This document shows positions 24,176-35,917 of a stretch of DNA of 64,000 nt, piece after piece. This stretch comes from Maratus speciosus. Taxonomy: Eukaryota > Arthropoda > Arachnida > Araneae > Salticidae. The stretch spans positions 284,776,083-284,840,082 of the forward strand of contig OZ010799.1 of the NCBI GenBank assembly GCA_963932465.1, given 5' to 3'. How positions within the stretch are numbered: position 1 is the stretch's first letter; every line of letters starts with the position of its first letter. The notes beneath the pieces were generated by a model. It was not told the origin of the DNA. It ran no database searches and saw only the letters and a list, made by a program, of their open reading frames with translations. A program made the translations under genes and the position numbers.

Positions 24176-24929
24176 CAGGGTTGCAAAAAAGCCAACTAAA
24201 ATTAAAAAAGCCTTTAACCGTCTTTTTTTTTTTTTTTTTTTTTTTTGCTATAATTGGCTTTTATACAGTGAAGCATTGTAATTATAAACTACACATTTTA
24301 AAGTGTTCTTAATTAGTTTTAAGGACATTTAGTTGATATAGAATTTAATAAGTAATTCAATTTCTCAATAATGAAGACATTAATACTGGAATAAAACTTA
24401 GATGGAGCTGCTTGTGAAACATACCAGCTAAATTTTAAAAGGGCCATACCAACTGCTTTACACGGTTTACACTGGACATTTATCCTCCCCCCCTCCCTCA
24501 ATTTTATTCATTTTTACTGCTTTATAAAATTAAAGAGGACAATGGTTAATTACATGTTTTATTACTTAACTAATTTTAAGAGCTATTAATATACAACTCT
24601 TATTTTATTTCTCATAAACATTTAAAATCATACAGTCATTGGAGCCTAACTTATATTCTTTTCAATATTTATTTTTTTTTCTGACTTATTGCCTTAGCAG
24701 TTGCCTTTTAGCAGTTATAAAGACTTATTTATTTAACAAAATTTAATAGAAATTTATAATATTTTTAGTAGAAAATATTTATAAGTGTATTAAAAATGAA
24801 TTGATCCAAATTTAATATGAATTAGCTGTAAACCAACTTCTAAAAACAAAACCCAGCTTTTTTTAAGTGGTTAAAACCAAAAAAAAGCTGGCCGGCTTTT
24901 TTTGGCCTGGCTAACAGCCGGAAACCCTG
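24176..24929. mobile_element. Non-autonomous hAT (right-arm copy of 4914-5657)
   Basis: CAGGGTTGC and CAGGGTTTCC ends flanked by gataaaac (24168-24175) and gatgaaac (24930-24937), the same imperfect duplication as in the left arm. Confidence 0.85.
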
Positions 24930-25384
24930 GATGAAACAGCAAAAAATTTAACAATAAGGCATTATTTCAGGTTTCACAGACCATAAAAATCAGAGGAAAA
25001 ATAAGGGAAATTTTACTATGTTAATCCTGACATGCAGCGTCTTCAGTAAAAAACAGATTTTCTCAGATTCAAGCAGAGCATTCGAAAAATGGAGTTATTA
25101 AGAGAATTTTTGAATATTTTGCGAATTCTGATAGTAAAAATAAGATTTTTTTGTTTTACTTTCATTCTTGAACATTTTTAAAAGATTCATTTCTTTGCAG
25201 CTATGCAGAATTTTCTGTTGTCAATCTGCAGCAAACCAACCTCAAAGCAGAATATGCTTAAAACTGCGATATACGTCGCAGAACAACAGACTTCCCTGCA
25301 GAACATTTCAAATTCTCAGTTTCAAGAAAATTCACCATTCAATTTGTCACTCAATAGCCGGGAAAAAAAAAAATATTACAACAT

Positions 25385-26830
25385 TCTTTAATTGTTCATT
25401 TAAAAAGATTGCAAAATTCATCAATTGGTTGCGAGAAAAACTTGCACAATTCGTCAGACAATCATGGAGAACAAATCGTGAAATCCTTCAGCCTGTTGTG
25501 GAAAAACATACAAAATTCGATTAACAGTCGCGGGAAAAAATCAACAATTTTCACCAATTAGTCGCAGGTAAAAAACCCCGTGAAATTCGTTAGTGCATCG
25601 CCAGAAGAAACTAAAAACCTGATTTTCTCTAATTGGTTGCAAAAAAAAAAAAGCCTAAAAATTTGCCTATGGTACTAGGAAAAAATTCAGAAATTTGCCA
25701 GTGGATCGACGGAAGAAACTGTGAAATTCGTCGATCAATAGCAGAAAAAAAAACCCTCACGACTTTCCCCAATCGGTCCCAAGAAAAAGCCGCAAAAATT
25801 TGCCTATTGGTAAGAAAAATATCGCGAAATTTTAAAATCTGTCACAGGTTTTTTTTAAAAAGTGAAATTCGTCAGTGGATCGCCAGAAAAAATCAGAAAT
25901 TCATCAATCAGTCGTGGAAAAAACCCCTGAGATTTGGCCAATTGGTTGCAAAAAAGCAAGAAAGTTTTCCAATCAACAGAAAGAAAATATTGCAAAATTT
26001 ACCGATCTGTTGCAGGTAAAACGCGAAATTAGTCGATCAAGAAGCTGCTGCAAAACTTGCTTATTGGTACAAGGAAAATTTCACAAAATTCGTCAGTCGG
26101 TCATGGAAAAAAAAAAAATGCAAAATTTGTCAGCAAAACGTCAGAAGGAAGGAAAAAAAAGAAAAAAGAATCAGAAATTCATCGATTAGTCGCGGAAAAA
26201 ATCCACAATTTTTGCCAATCAGTTGCAAAGAAAAAAACAACAAAGTTTGCCAATGAGTAGAAATTAAATATCGTGAAATTCGCCCATCGGTCAAGGCTAA
26301 AAAATTGCGACATTCTTTAGTGGATCATTGGAAAAAATCAGAAATTCTTCGATCCAATCAGTCACAAGAAAAAGATAAAAAAAAAATAGCCAATCAGTAA
26401 AAAGAAAATATAATGAAACTCGCCTATCAGTCGCATGTAAAAAAAAAAAAAAAATTAAAATCGTCAGAAAAATCACGAAATCAGTTGATTTTTCCCATCT
26501 GTCGCAAGAAAAAACTAACATTTGCCAATCAGTTGTCGGTAAAAAACACAAAATTCATAGTCCAGTAGTGTGAAAAAAAATTGATTTTCGCCAATCTGTC
26601 GAAGAAAATTATCGCAAAGATTGCCTATTGGTCGCAGTTCAACGGGAAATTAGTCGGTGAATTGTGGAAAATATCTAAATTATTAAATCAGTCATGGAAA
26701 AAAAAATTGTGAAATTCGATGATTGGTTCTGAGAAAAAAATATACGAAATTAGTCAGGTAACAGAGGGAAAAAAAAAACACAAAATTCATCATTCAATCG
26801 GGGTAAAATCGCAAAATTTGCCAATAGTTT
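25385..26830. repeat. Degenerate minisatellite, ~36-bp unit (right arm)
   Basis: Mirror of 3020-4460. Plus-strand frames here (25633-26019, 25875-26189) are the lysine-rich products of the periodic unit and are not called as genes. Homopolymer lengths differ from the left arm. Confidence 0.8.
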
Positions 26831-26995
26831 TTTTCGTGTGTGTATGTCAATGTTTTACAAAATGTCTTTTGCATTTCTATAAAAATATGCAGCCACACTT
26901 CCTCATATATAAGAAAATCTCCCTGTGTCTTTCTTTTTTTATCGCCGCAGAACGTTCTTGATCAGCTGAAGTTTGTTACAGAACATTGTAAAGTA

Positions 26996-27475
26996 CAGTA
27001 CAGAACCATTTATCCGGAATGCTTGGGGTCAGATGTATTCTGGATAACTGGTTTTTCCGGTTAACTGGTTGTGCATGAAAGCAGCATCCATTTGATAATC
27101 TTTGTGGAATATATGTGGTTGTGGCATTATTTCTGATATTAAATTATTAGATTCCTTGGATTAAAAATCAATGCAAGAAAGATGAAAATTTAACCAGAGT
27201 TTAAAAAAGGTAAATTATGGGAATTTCTTAGGAACAGAAATTCTTCTGTTTCCTCTCCATGAAAATTAAAACATTTAAAATACAACTAAATATGTTTCCA
27301 TTTCAAATACTAGGTGTTGTCACCAAATTATACAATTGTTTAAGCAAAGCCTATGTCAAACTGGCGGTGTGTGATACCTTTTTCTGCAAAGATTCTGAAA
27401 TCATTCTATCAGAAATATCATTCCGGATAACTGGTTTTCCGGTTAACTGGTTTCCGGATAAATGGTTCCATACTG
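26996..27475. mobile_element. Pogo/Tigger-like MITE (right-arm copy of 2376-2855)
   Basis: Exactly 480 bp, as in the left arm, with CAGTACAGAACC and CAGTATGGAACC ends and TA on both sides (26994-26995, 27476-27477). Confidence 0.85.
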
Positions 27476-27658
27476 TATTCTGTTCTGGGGCTATCCAAAA
27501 ATTTTCCTACATCCCAAAAATGCAGTATTATATGAAATAATAGTAATCCATAAAATAAGCAAAATTACATTTACAACAAAAATATGAGTGAAAATACACA
27601 TATAAGAAGACACATATCAGAAATATGAGTAATTCTAGAAATTAATATATATTTTTAG

Positions 27659-28388
27659 CAGGGTTCGGTGATATATATTATGACATATATCCATATTTAT
27701 TTTTAAAATATCATGAAGCTTGATATTTTCAAAATATTGTGCATATTTTTGAAATTTTAAGTCAAAACAGGTGTAAATGGTTTTTTTTTTACCGTTATTA
27801 AGTGTCATTCTGCAAATAAGAACTTTTGCTTTGGCTGTGGCTTTCTTGTCTCCCCCCCCCCCCCAACCCCGTCCCTAAAAAATCTTTTTCAAGCTTTGCA
27901 ATTGAAATTGAATTTTTTAAATGTAGAACGAACAATTATTTGTGGAACAATATTTGCTTAAAAGAGCTGTTGAAAGATAAGTTGTCTAGTTTAGAAAAGT
28001 TATTTACAGTTTCATTAGAATTTTTTCCGATTTTGGTTTTCTTCAGTTTAAATGTAGTCAATTAGTTGATTTTCCATTTTGTTTAATTAGAATATTGGGT
28101 ACTTTTCTATTAGCTGGGTGCCAGTGTTATATATACATACATATACATATGTATATATATTCACACACATACACATGTACAAGACACACACATACAAATA
28201 CATATATATATATATATACCCAGCTAACAGGAAAGTACCGAATATTGTTTTAATGTTTTCAAGCTACGTGCAGTTATGTTTTAGTTTCTAATTTAAATTA
28301 GGTCTGAATATATTTATAATAACCAATAATTTGACAATTTCGAAAATATTGGATAATATTTTCGAAAATATCATGATAATGAACCCTG
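27659..28388. mobile_element. Non-autonomous hAT (right-arm copy of 1455-2206)
   Basis: CAGGGTTCGGTG at the left and, reversed, CAGGGTTCATTATC at the right, with the GGTACTT MITE nested inside as in the left arm. Confidence 0.75.
28098..28239. mobile_element. GGTACTT-type MITE (right-arm copy of 1604-1769)
   Basis: Perfect duplication gaatattg at 28090-28097 and 28240-28247. The microsatellite core is shorter than in the left arm, showing the repeat has changed length since the arms formed. Confidence 0.85.
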
Positions 28389-29036
28389 TATTTTAGCAAT
28401 TTTTTTAAGCTCAGAATTACTTTTTAAACTGTTACAGTTATCTGCAAGATCTAAAATAATTTGCAGCTGAACGCTAAAAAACATGAAAAAAAAATGGCTC
28501 AAGCATTTTTATTTATTGTCTAAGGAAAACTAAAAAAGGAAGAAAAGGTTAAATTATTTTGCCGTTTTTCTCAATTTAATAAATTTTTCGATATAGCAAA
28601 ATTTTTCTATGGTCTCAACAAAAATACTTTGATTTCACGAATTTATAATTCCGATTTAATGAATAACTTTAGATTTAAAAATAAAAAAAATAGGAGAAAT
28701 TTTCTAACATAAATAAAAATTTTCCCTAATCTGAAACAGCCTTGTGAAGCAGAAATATCTACATGCAAAAATGTACATTACAGAGAGGTTTCTTTTTAAA
28801 TACATGTAAAACATAGTTTTTTTTTTTTGGGGGGGGGATTAACCGGATTTTACAGTAATAGCATTTAATTCCTAGTTCTTAAAATATAATAAAATGTACT
28901 TACATTAATTAAATGTAGTTCAACATCATCTTAAAAAGCAAACTGAGAAGATGGCTAGGTGTCAAACTTTATGGTGGTAAATCCTATGGAAATTTAAAAA
29001 AAATTAAAAATGTATGTATGTGTATATATATATATA

Positions 29037-29824
29037 TGAAATGATAAAAAGCACCTTTTTAAAATCCCCTTTTTAAAATTTAAATTTAGAAATTAAAATT
29101 AAAACTTTTAAAATGCTTTTGTAATTGTGTCTCAGTTGATTGAATGAGGTTGCCCCTGTTAAGTCAGTTTTCCCGCATCGCATTTTATAACTTTTAGAGA
29201 TCGTTTTGGCACATCTCATAAGAATACTTTTGCTGAATAAGTGCAATTTATAAGTCTCGCTGCATTCGATCGGCCAACTCAAACCACAGCCTGTATCCCG
29301 GGCAGTCAATCATTCAGCTAACGACCAATTATAGTTTAAAGACGCCTCCTTTGACTTCAACGGCCCCTAGCTGGAATAATGCGAAATACAGCATATTTAT
29401 ACCGATGCACAGGGCCCCGGACGGGGCTTTTGACCATCAAAAGAATGCCCTAACTCCACGACACTCGGCTCTCTAAGTATCGCTTAGCGGTACACATAAT
29501 TCCCAAGCCCGATGTCCATAAAGTAAATTAGCAGCTCTCAAGCCAAAAGGGGCCTGATTTCTCAAAAGGATGTAACAAAGGAACAATAAATCAGGTCCCC
29601 GGAAAAACTGTGTCTTTATTGGAATAACTACTGTCTGAATCTGACTTTGATTTCCCGGATGCCACTCGCGGCCTGCGACTACCTAAAGATGATAGAAGTT
29701 CCGAGGATTCGCTCAGAAATCGGCACGCACGCGTCCGCGGTTCGCGCCCCTGCCCCCAGCGGTCGGGCCTTGGCCGACGACACGACAGAAGATCCATAAC
29801 TGGAGTAGCGACGAATTCGTTACA
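29037..29824 (+). repeat. 5' LTR of gypsy element
   Basis: Starts TGAAATGATAAAAAGC and ends GAATTCGTTACA (TG...CA). The 788 bp differ from the 3' LTR by a 14-bp duplication near the start and two substitutions that I can find. A TATA-like TATTTATA lies at 29394-29401 and an AATAAA signal at 29585-29590. The GC-rich segment 29640-29770 contrasts with the AT-rich surroundings. Minus-strand frames in it are incidental. No TGG-type primer binding site directly abuts the LTR. Confidence 0.95.
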
Positions 29825-30919
29825 TTGAAAAGTCGGCACGACGGTTTATTTGCGCGGCTCAAATCCCAGAGTTCCAACAATTAATTCCAGCAAGAACAAC
29901 AACGAGATGTGTAATGAAGTCCTAAAAAATGACGTATCTACTGTTTATTTAACCAGCAATTAATTCCAACAAAACTCAAGAGGTGTGTAACAAGTGACGA
30001 AAGAAATCTCTAACAAGAACAGTTTTCAAATCCTTTTTCTGCCTTCCATGAGTGAAAAAGAAAACGAAAAAAAAAAAAAAAAGTGTCGTTCCCTAGCAAT
30101 TAATTAAAAAGAAAAAAATCTGGTCATTAAAAGGAAAAGACTGGTCAAAAAGAACGGGAAAAACATTCATCTGCCTAGCAATCAAGAAAAAATTATCTGT
30201 TACTGAAAATCAATTATTTCTCCAACGAACAAGCCTCTGAAACAGTCTTTGCAAGAAAGAAAAATAAAACTCTCTCCTCCCAGCCCAGCCATGGACGTTA
30301 TCAGCTGAGAAAGTGGGTCACCAGGTCAAAATGAAGAACCGTGTTGAAAAACGAATTTTCTACTGGCAGATAACTCACTGATTTGTGTTAAGAAGAAAAA
30401 GAGAAAATGATTTCTTTTTTTTTATGCAGGGAGTAAATTTAATCCTGGAAATTTTTATGAAGATCGTTTTTTTTTTGTTGTTGTTGTTTTGTTTGTGGAT
30501 ATGTAAGGCTGTCCTTGAATAGATTTGTTGAAGGTAAGACCATTTTAATCTATTCTTGAATTAAAAAAGAGAAAAAGAATACAGTTTTAAAAGGTAGTTT
30601 TTTAATTGTTTGTCATTTTAATATCCAAAATTAGAATAAGACAACGTTTATTTTATTTATTTTTGCTATAAGAGTAATTTTCTGAAATTTAGACAGTATT
30701 TAAATCTTTGGAATTTTAAAATTTTAGTTCAAAGTTCGTTTTTTTTTTAATCTCAATTTGAAAAAAAAAATGATGTATTAAATTTGAATTTTATTTAGAT
30801 TTAAGCCCATTTTTGTTACAAATATTGTGTTGCAATTTTTTTGAAAAATATTCCATTTTTATTTGTTTTAAATTGTGCCTTATATTTTTGTGTAATCTTG
30901 TAATATTTTGTATTTCAAG
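29825..30919 (+). promoter_or_regulatory. Gypsy 5' leader with probable intron 30534-30919
   Basis: About 1.1 kb of untranslated leader separates the LTR from gag. A strong donor-like AAG/GTAAGA lies at 30534 and a TTTCAAG acceptor ends at 30919, immediately before the gag ATG at 30920. A 386-nt leader intron is therefore plausible; this rests on sequence motifs only. Confidence 0.4.
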
Positions 30920-31471
30920 ATGAGTGTCACTCCCCCTCCTGAAAAGAATGACTTAGAAAACAAATCAGATAAAGAGAAAGATACTCAGAAGTCCGAGATT
31001 GCCACACAGACACATAATGTAACAACATTAGGTGAACAGACCCTGTCAGCTCAAGCTGGGTCTGGTCACAACTCAGTAACCGCTAGCCCGAAAATGTCCA
31101 TAGAACCTGATATTATTGCATTTTCGCCTAATTCAAATATGAATTGGACCGCTTGGCTGGCCTATTTTGAGAGTGTTTGTGTAGAACAGGAAAAAGACGA
31201 CTTCTGGAAAATTAGGCACATACAGAAATACTTAAAAGACAGTGCACTTACGTTGTACATTAATAATTGTTTAAATGTGCTGCATTGGTCCGAATTTGTC
31301 ACTTTGTTCAATGAGCATTACGAAATTCCCGACACTCTTTCTTTAACTGATTTTTCCCGTATTGGATACAAGATTGGAGAGGACCTGAACGAATACTATC
31401 AGAAAAAGACTAAAATAGGGAGAACAATGACGGTTTCTTATGTCCGGACATGTACAAAAAGAAAAAGCTAG
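30920..31471 (+). pseudogene. gag: gag, truncated (capsid-like part only)
   Basis: The frame is open upstream, but the first ATG is at 30920, giving about 183 residues. The N-terminal 60 are polar and low complexity. From about residue 70 a Ty3-type capsid region is recognisable, with the motif WTAWLAYFE and the later EDLNEYYQKKTKIGR segment. Family members normally continue through further capsid helices and a CCHC zinc knuckle; here the frame ends soon after KIGR. A fragment SGHVQKE in the next frame looks like part of a lost knuckle. An internal deletion is the simplest reading. It overlaps the protease frame by 32 nt in the +1 frame. Confidence 0.75.
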
Positions 31472-32096
31472 CTACAAAAAATCAAATAGAAATTGTCAAA
31501 AAATTACTGATGTAAAAAGTGAAGGCTCACTACCTTGTTTGATCGATACAGGGAGTTCTATCAGTGTTATTCCTTATCATTTAGCCCACAAACTTAACCT
31601 AAAAATATGTAAAGTTCAGCAGAGTATATCGGTCACACAAACACAAGGTGTTCTAGCTTTGAAAGAAAAATGCCTTGTTAGTTTGAAATTAGGACATATC
31701 TCTAATAATGTTGAACTTTTTATAATTAATAATCCCTTACCTTATGCTTTGATTGGGCTACCCCACTGTAAACTGTTTAAATTGAATATTGACTGTGTTA
31801 AAATGCAAATCACGCAAGAGAAAAAGAAAGTACCTCTCATGGACAGTATTTCAACAAATTCATCCCATCACACCTTACATTTATCAGAAACATATACTAA
31901 CCAGCCAGAAATGGAAAATACAGTTAAAAATGCAGAGATATTCGAAGAAAAGTTTGAGCCGGAGTTGTTCGAGACCACTGAACATGTGCCAAATGTTCAG
32001 ACTGTCAAGGAACAATTACCTGCTCTTCTAGCCAAATATGTCTGTATTTTTGCTAAAGATAAATATGATGTAGGTTGTGTACACATTGAACCCTAG
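31440..32096 (+). pseudogene. pol: Gypsy protease frame, ended by TAG before reverse transcriptase
   Basis: A 218-residue frame with a retropepsin-type aspartic protease: catalytic DTGS at residues 36-39 and a YALIGL motif about 70 residues later. This enzyme would cut the Gag-Pol polyprotein. The frame starts at an ATG inside the end of gag. It closes with TAG at 32094-32096, and the reverse transcriptase continues directly after it in the same frame, so a single codon breaks the polyprotein. A nonsense mutation is most likely; read-through is possible but unsupported. Confidence 0.85.
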
Positions 32097-34583
32097 AGAA
32101 TACAGTTAACATCAGACCTCCCCGTTTCTTTAAGAGCATATCGCACTTCCCCTAAGGAAGAAGAAGAAATTAAAGACCAAATTCAGAATTTATTGCGAGC
32201 CGGTATCATTAAGGAAAGCTATTCCCCTTATTCATCACCCGTAACTTTGGTGTATAAACGTGAAGAAGGGAAGAAAACCCGGTTATGTATTGACTTTCGA
32301 AAATTGAATGCCATTACAAAAACAGATGCAGAACCCTTACCTAGAATAGACACCCTGTTAGATAAATTGGCACATGCTAAAGTTTTTTCCACTCTTGATT
32401 TGGCCAGTGGATATTGGCGCATCCCTATCCACCCTCGAGATACGGAGAAGCTGGCGTTTGCCACTACCTTTGGATTATATGAGTGGAATCGTTTACCATT
32501 CGGATGGAAAAACGCGCCTGCTTGGTTTAACCGTACCCTCAGAAGAATCCTTAATAAATACAAAATTGACTTTGCCTGTAGTTACTTTGATGATGTTATT
32601 GTATTCTCCCAAAATGAAGAAGAACATTTGTGTCATTTAGAGACCTTATTTAATATCTGTGTCCAAGAAAACCTTAAACTAAAATTGTCAAAGTGTAATT
32701 TTGTTAAATCCAAAATTAATTTCCTAGGATATGAAGTCTCGAATGGTTGTATCACACCTGACAACCCTAATATAGAGACAATTAAGAAATTAACACCACC
32801 TACGAATGTAAAAGAATTACAACGTTTTTTGGGATCTATAAACGTTTATCACAAATTTATTCCAAAATATGCTAACATTCGATACCCTCTCAACAATTTG
32901 TTGAAGAAAAATGTCCCCTATGTATGGGACCAAAATTGTCAAAATTCTTTCGAAAAGTTAAAAAATGCTTTAATTGAAAAACCTATATTAAAGTTGTTTG
33001 ATCCCAAAACACCTTGTCATTTGTTTGTAGATGCATCAAGTCATGGAGTGGGATGTGTTGTGAAACAAGTTGATGAAAAAGGAACATTACATCCTATAGC
33101 ATATCACTCTAGAAATCTTCGCGATTATGAAAAAAATTATGCAATTACTGAGTTAGAATGTTTGGCGATTGTGGATGCTTTAGATAAATTTTATCATTAT
33201 TTACACGGTCAAAAATTTGTCATACATACAGACCATGCGGCACTTACCTGGCTCAAAAGTGTTAAAAATTTAAGAGGACGTCTTTTCCGCTGGTCCCTAA
33301 AACTTAGTATGTTTGACTATGAAATTAAATACCAAAAAGGCTCCACTAATGTTGAAGCTGATATGCTATCTAGACAGCCTGTTTCAGAAAATTTACCCCA
33401 TATTATACATCTCCTTGACTTGAATGAAGTAAGAGACAATCAGAGAAAAGAAAATGTAACAGTTGATGGTAAAAAATACACTGAGATAAATGATGTTGTT
33501 GTAATTAGAAAGAAAAGTTTGTATAAGATTGTGGTCCCCATGTCTTTACGTCTACCCCTCTTAGAAAAAACCCACACACAATTTGGCCATCCTGGAATTT
33601 ATAAGATGATAAATTTAATCTCTCTGCAGTATTATTGGCCTAACATTAATCAGGACATTGAAAATTTTGTAAAACACTGTCACACTTGTCAGATAAACAA
33701 AAAATGTAGGCAAAAAAGATTTGGCTTATTGCAATTAATGCCCCCAACAGATATACCTTTTGAATGTTTAGCAGTAGACTCTGTTGGCGGATTTAATTAT
33801 TACAATTCTACAAAAAAATATTTGCATTTAGTCGTTGACCATGCAACTCGCTATGTGTGGGGTTTTCCTTCAAAAAGTGTAACCACCGAAACTTATACAA
33901 ACATTTTGAAGCAATTATTTCAGATACAAGTACCAAATAGATTGTTAACCGACAGAAATGGAGCATTTACAGCTTCCAGGTTTAAAAGATTTCTTCGTAC
34001 TTACAATGTAAAACACAGATTAACAAGCAGCCATCACCCAGAAACGAATGGGAAAATTGAACGCCTAAATCAGACTATTGTCACTAGATTAAAATGTAAA
34101 GTCAATTCCACAACCAAGAAAATACCCTGGACTAAGCTTTTAGATGAAGTCTTATATGAATATAATAATACTCCCCATTCTGTAACCCAGTTCTCCCCTA
34201 GTTATTTATTGTTAGGAAAATTACCATATGATCCTCCTTTACCAAATAATAGTTATTATCCCCCTGTGGAGGAAGCTAGAAAATTGGCTAAAGAGAGAAC
34301 AATTGCTTACCATAAAAAGAATAAAGTCCGTTATGATGCTCGTTTCCTTCCTGTAAAATTTAAAGTTGGTGACATTGTAATGTATGAAGAATTTCATTAT
34401 CCTAATACCCGTAAACTGACTTCGCCATACTCTGGCCCATACACCATTTTAAAACAACTTTCTGATGTATCCTTTGAAATTGATAAACCCAGTCCACATT
34501 TTAAGAGAAATTCTGAAATTGTCCATTCCTCCAAGTTAAGATACTACCACCCACCTCAAAACCTTAAGCTCAACCATGAATAA
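32097..34583 (+). CDS. pol: Gypsy pol: reverse transcriptase, RNase H, integrase
   Basis: Open from the codon after the TAG at 32094 to 34583. Residue numbers here count from the TTG at 32193; about 32 in-frame codons lie upstream, without an ATG. Reverse transcriptase has catalytic D69 and YFDD at 131-134. RNase H has D280, E320/E322, D347 and D390. Integrase has a zinc-binding HHCC (H461, H466, C496, C499) and a DD35E triad (D529, D587, E623; 35 residues between the last two). A GPY-type module (SPYSGPYTIL) lies near the C-terminus, as in many Ty3/gypsy integrases. All catalytic residues are present, so only the upstream stop prevents expression as part of a polyprotein. No chromodomain or envelope is recognised. 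Confidence 0.95.
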   Translation, partial: RIQLTSDLPVSLRAYRTSPKEEEEIKDQIQNLLRAGIIKESYSPYSSPVTLVYKREEGKKTRLCIDFRKLNAITKTDAEPLPRIDTLLDKLAHAKVFSTLDLASGYWRIPIHPRDTEKLAFATTFGLYEWNRLPFGWKNAPAWFNRTLRRILNKYKIDFACSYFDDVIVFSQNEEEHLCHLETLFNICVQENLKLKLSKCNFVKSKINFLGYEVSNGCITPDNPNIETIKKLTPPTNVKELQRFLGSINVYHKFIPKYANIRYPLNNLLKKNVPYVWDQNCQNSFEKLKNALIEKPILKLFDPKTPCHLFVDASSHGVGCVVKQVDEKGTLHPIAYHSRNLRDYEKNYAITELECLAIVDALDKFYHYLHGQKFVIHTDHAALTWLKSVKNLRGRLFRWSLKLSMFDYEIKYQKGSTNVEADMLSRQPVSENLPHIIHLLDLNEVRDNQRKENVTVDGKKYTEINDVVVIRKKSLYKIVVPMSLRLPLLEKTHTQFGHPGIYKMINLISLQYYWPNINQDIENFVKHCHTCQINKKCRQKRFGLLQLMPPTDIPFECLAVDSVGGFNYYNSTKKYLHLVVDHATRYVWGFPSKSVTTETYTNILKQLFQIQVPNRLLTDRNGAFTASRFKRFLRTYNVKHRLTSSHHPETNGKIERLNQTIVTRLKCKVNSTTKKIPWTKLLDEVLYEYNNTPHSVTQFSPSYLLLGKLPYDPPLPNNSYYPPVEEARKLAKERTIAYHKKNKVRYDARFLPVKFKVGDIVMYEEFHYPNTRKLTSPYSGPYTILKQLSDVSFEIDKPSPHFKRNSEIVHSSKLRYYHPPQNLKLNHE

Positions 34584-35917
34584 AACCCAATCTATCTCTT
34601 TCATCTTTCAATTTTTTATTTTTGCTTTCCTATCGTCCCCCTTGCTCGTAGCATTTGGACGAGGACCCAGCTGGGCGTGTAACCTAACTCCCCGGCGGCG
34701 TAGAATGATGATGACAGTTTAAAAGTACTGTTAGAATTTTTGTTTTTTTTATAACTATATTATTATGATAATTTTGTGACCTATGAAGGGGTCCTCCGCT
34801 CCGTGGCCACCCATCTTTAGCCGGACTGTTTTCCCAGATTCTCTTTCCAGGTTGAACGGAGAATCTGGCAAAACTGCTTCGCTTCCCCTCTGTAGGTGAA
34901 TGTCGATTGCCCACCTTCCTTTTTCAGTTGTGCAAGAGGCACATTTTTTGGGAGGATATTCACCTCAGAGTATTAAAATCCATGTCACACTGACCCTGGG
35001 CATGGTGAAAATTATAGCAAACGCATATTTATAATTTTTTAGCTATAGTTTTCCTTTTTTTAAGACAGCTGTCTATTGTTTTTCATAAAAATAACCCTTG
35101 GCTGCATCAAAGAAGTAGTAAAGTCCCTACCGAAACAGAAAGGTAGAATAAGAAGGAATGTGTTTGTTGTTGTTAGTATTACAGTGTATTTTACTTTTAT
35201 GTTAGCTCAGTGTGAAAATTCAGTATTTTTAGAAATGCAAACTTGCCAAAGTGCATTTTGGTAGACAATATATTTGTGTTGATAGTATTAGTGCATATTT
35301 TATATTTTTGAACATTTTATGTTATTGAATATTTTATACTTTTGAACATTTTGTAGTATTGAATATTTTATATTTTTGAATATTGTGTATTATTGAATAT
35401 TTTATATTTTTGAACATTTTGTATTAATGAATATTTTATAATTTTGAATATTTTGTATTTGTAAATATTTTTTACATTTGAATATGTTATATAGTTTTCA
35501 GTAGGTTTATCTTTGAGTATTTTAGTATATGTTATATATTCTGTATATGTTAATGTTACAATTTTACACCAAAAAAGGATGTTTCTCAATGGACAATACC
35601 CAGAGACATTTACAAAAAACATCCAAAAGACTTGCTTTAGAGACAGTTTGGTGTAATTAAAGGTCCCATGTCTCGAGACTGTCCCCTTATTATTTTGCTG
35701 CAGCACCATTTAAAGAATTCCAATGTTTTAGTGTAACCAATATTTTTATGTGAACAATATTTTTATGTAACTTGATATGAATGTAAAAATGGTCCAATTA
35801 ACTTGAGAGCTGGAGCAAAAAAAAAACAAAAAAAAAACACCCTGGGTTAAATTTACGAGATAAGACCCACAGGTCTTGCAGGCGAGCTCTGTGGCTCTTG
35901 TTTTAGTGGGGGGGATA
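34584..35917 (+). other. Gypsy 3' untranslated region with tandem repeat and polypurine tract
   Basis: No envelope frame is present. At 35290-35480 a roughly 26-27-bp unit built on ATTGAATATTTTATATTTTTG is repeated about seven times with variation. A polypurine tract (GTGGGGGGGA, ending at 35915) lies just before the 3' LTR, where plus-strand DNA synthesis would be primed. Confidence 0.7.

Noticed and set aside
25633..26189. Lysine-rich frames of about 100-128 codons
   Set aside because: They are the product of the ~36-bp minisatellite periodicity; mirrored frames in the left arm have different lengths and breaks.
29591..29839. Minus-strand frames in both gypsy LTRs
   Set aside because: Antisense to the element and confined to the GC-rich LTR segment; no known LTR protein matches.
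34684..35709. Possible envelope gene after gypsy pol
   Set aside because: No frame longer than about 115 codons, none in the right strand with signal peptide or membrane segment.
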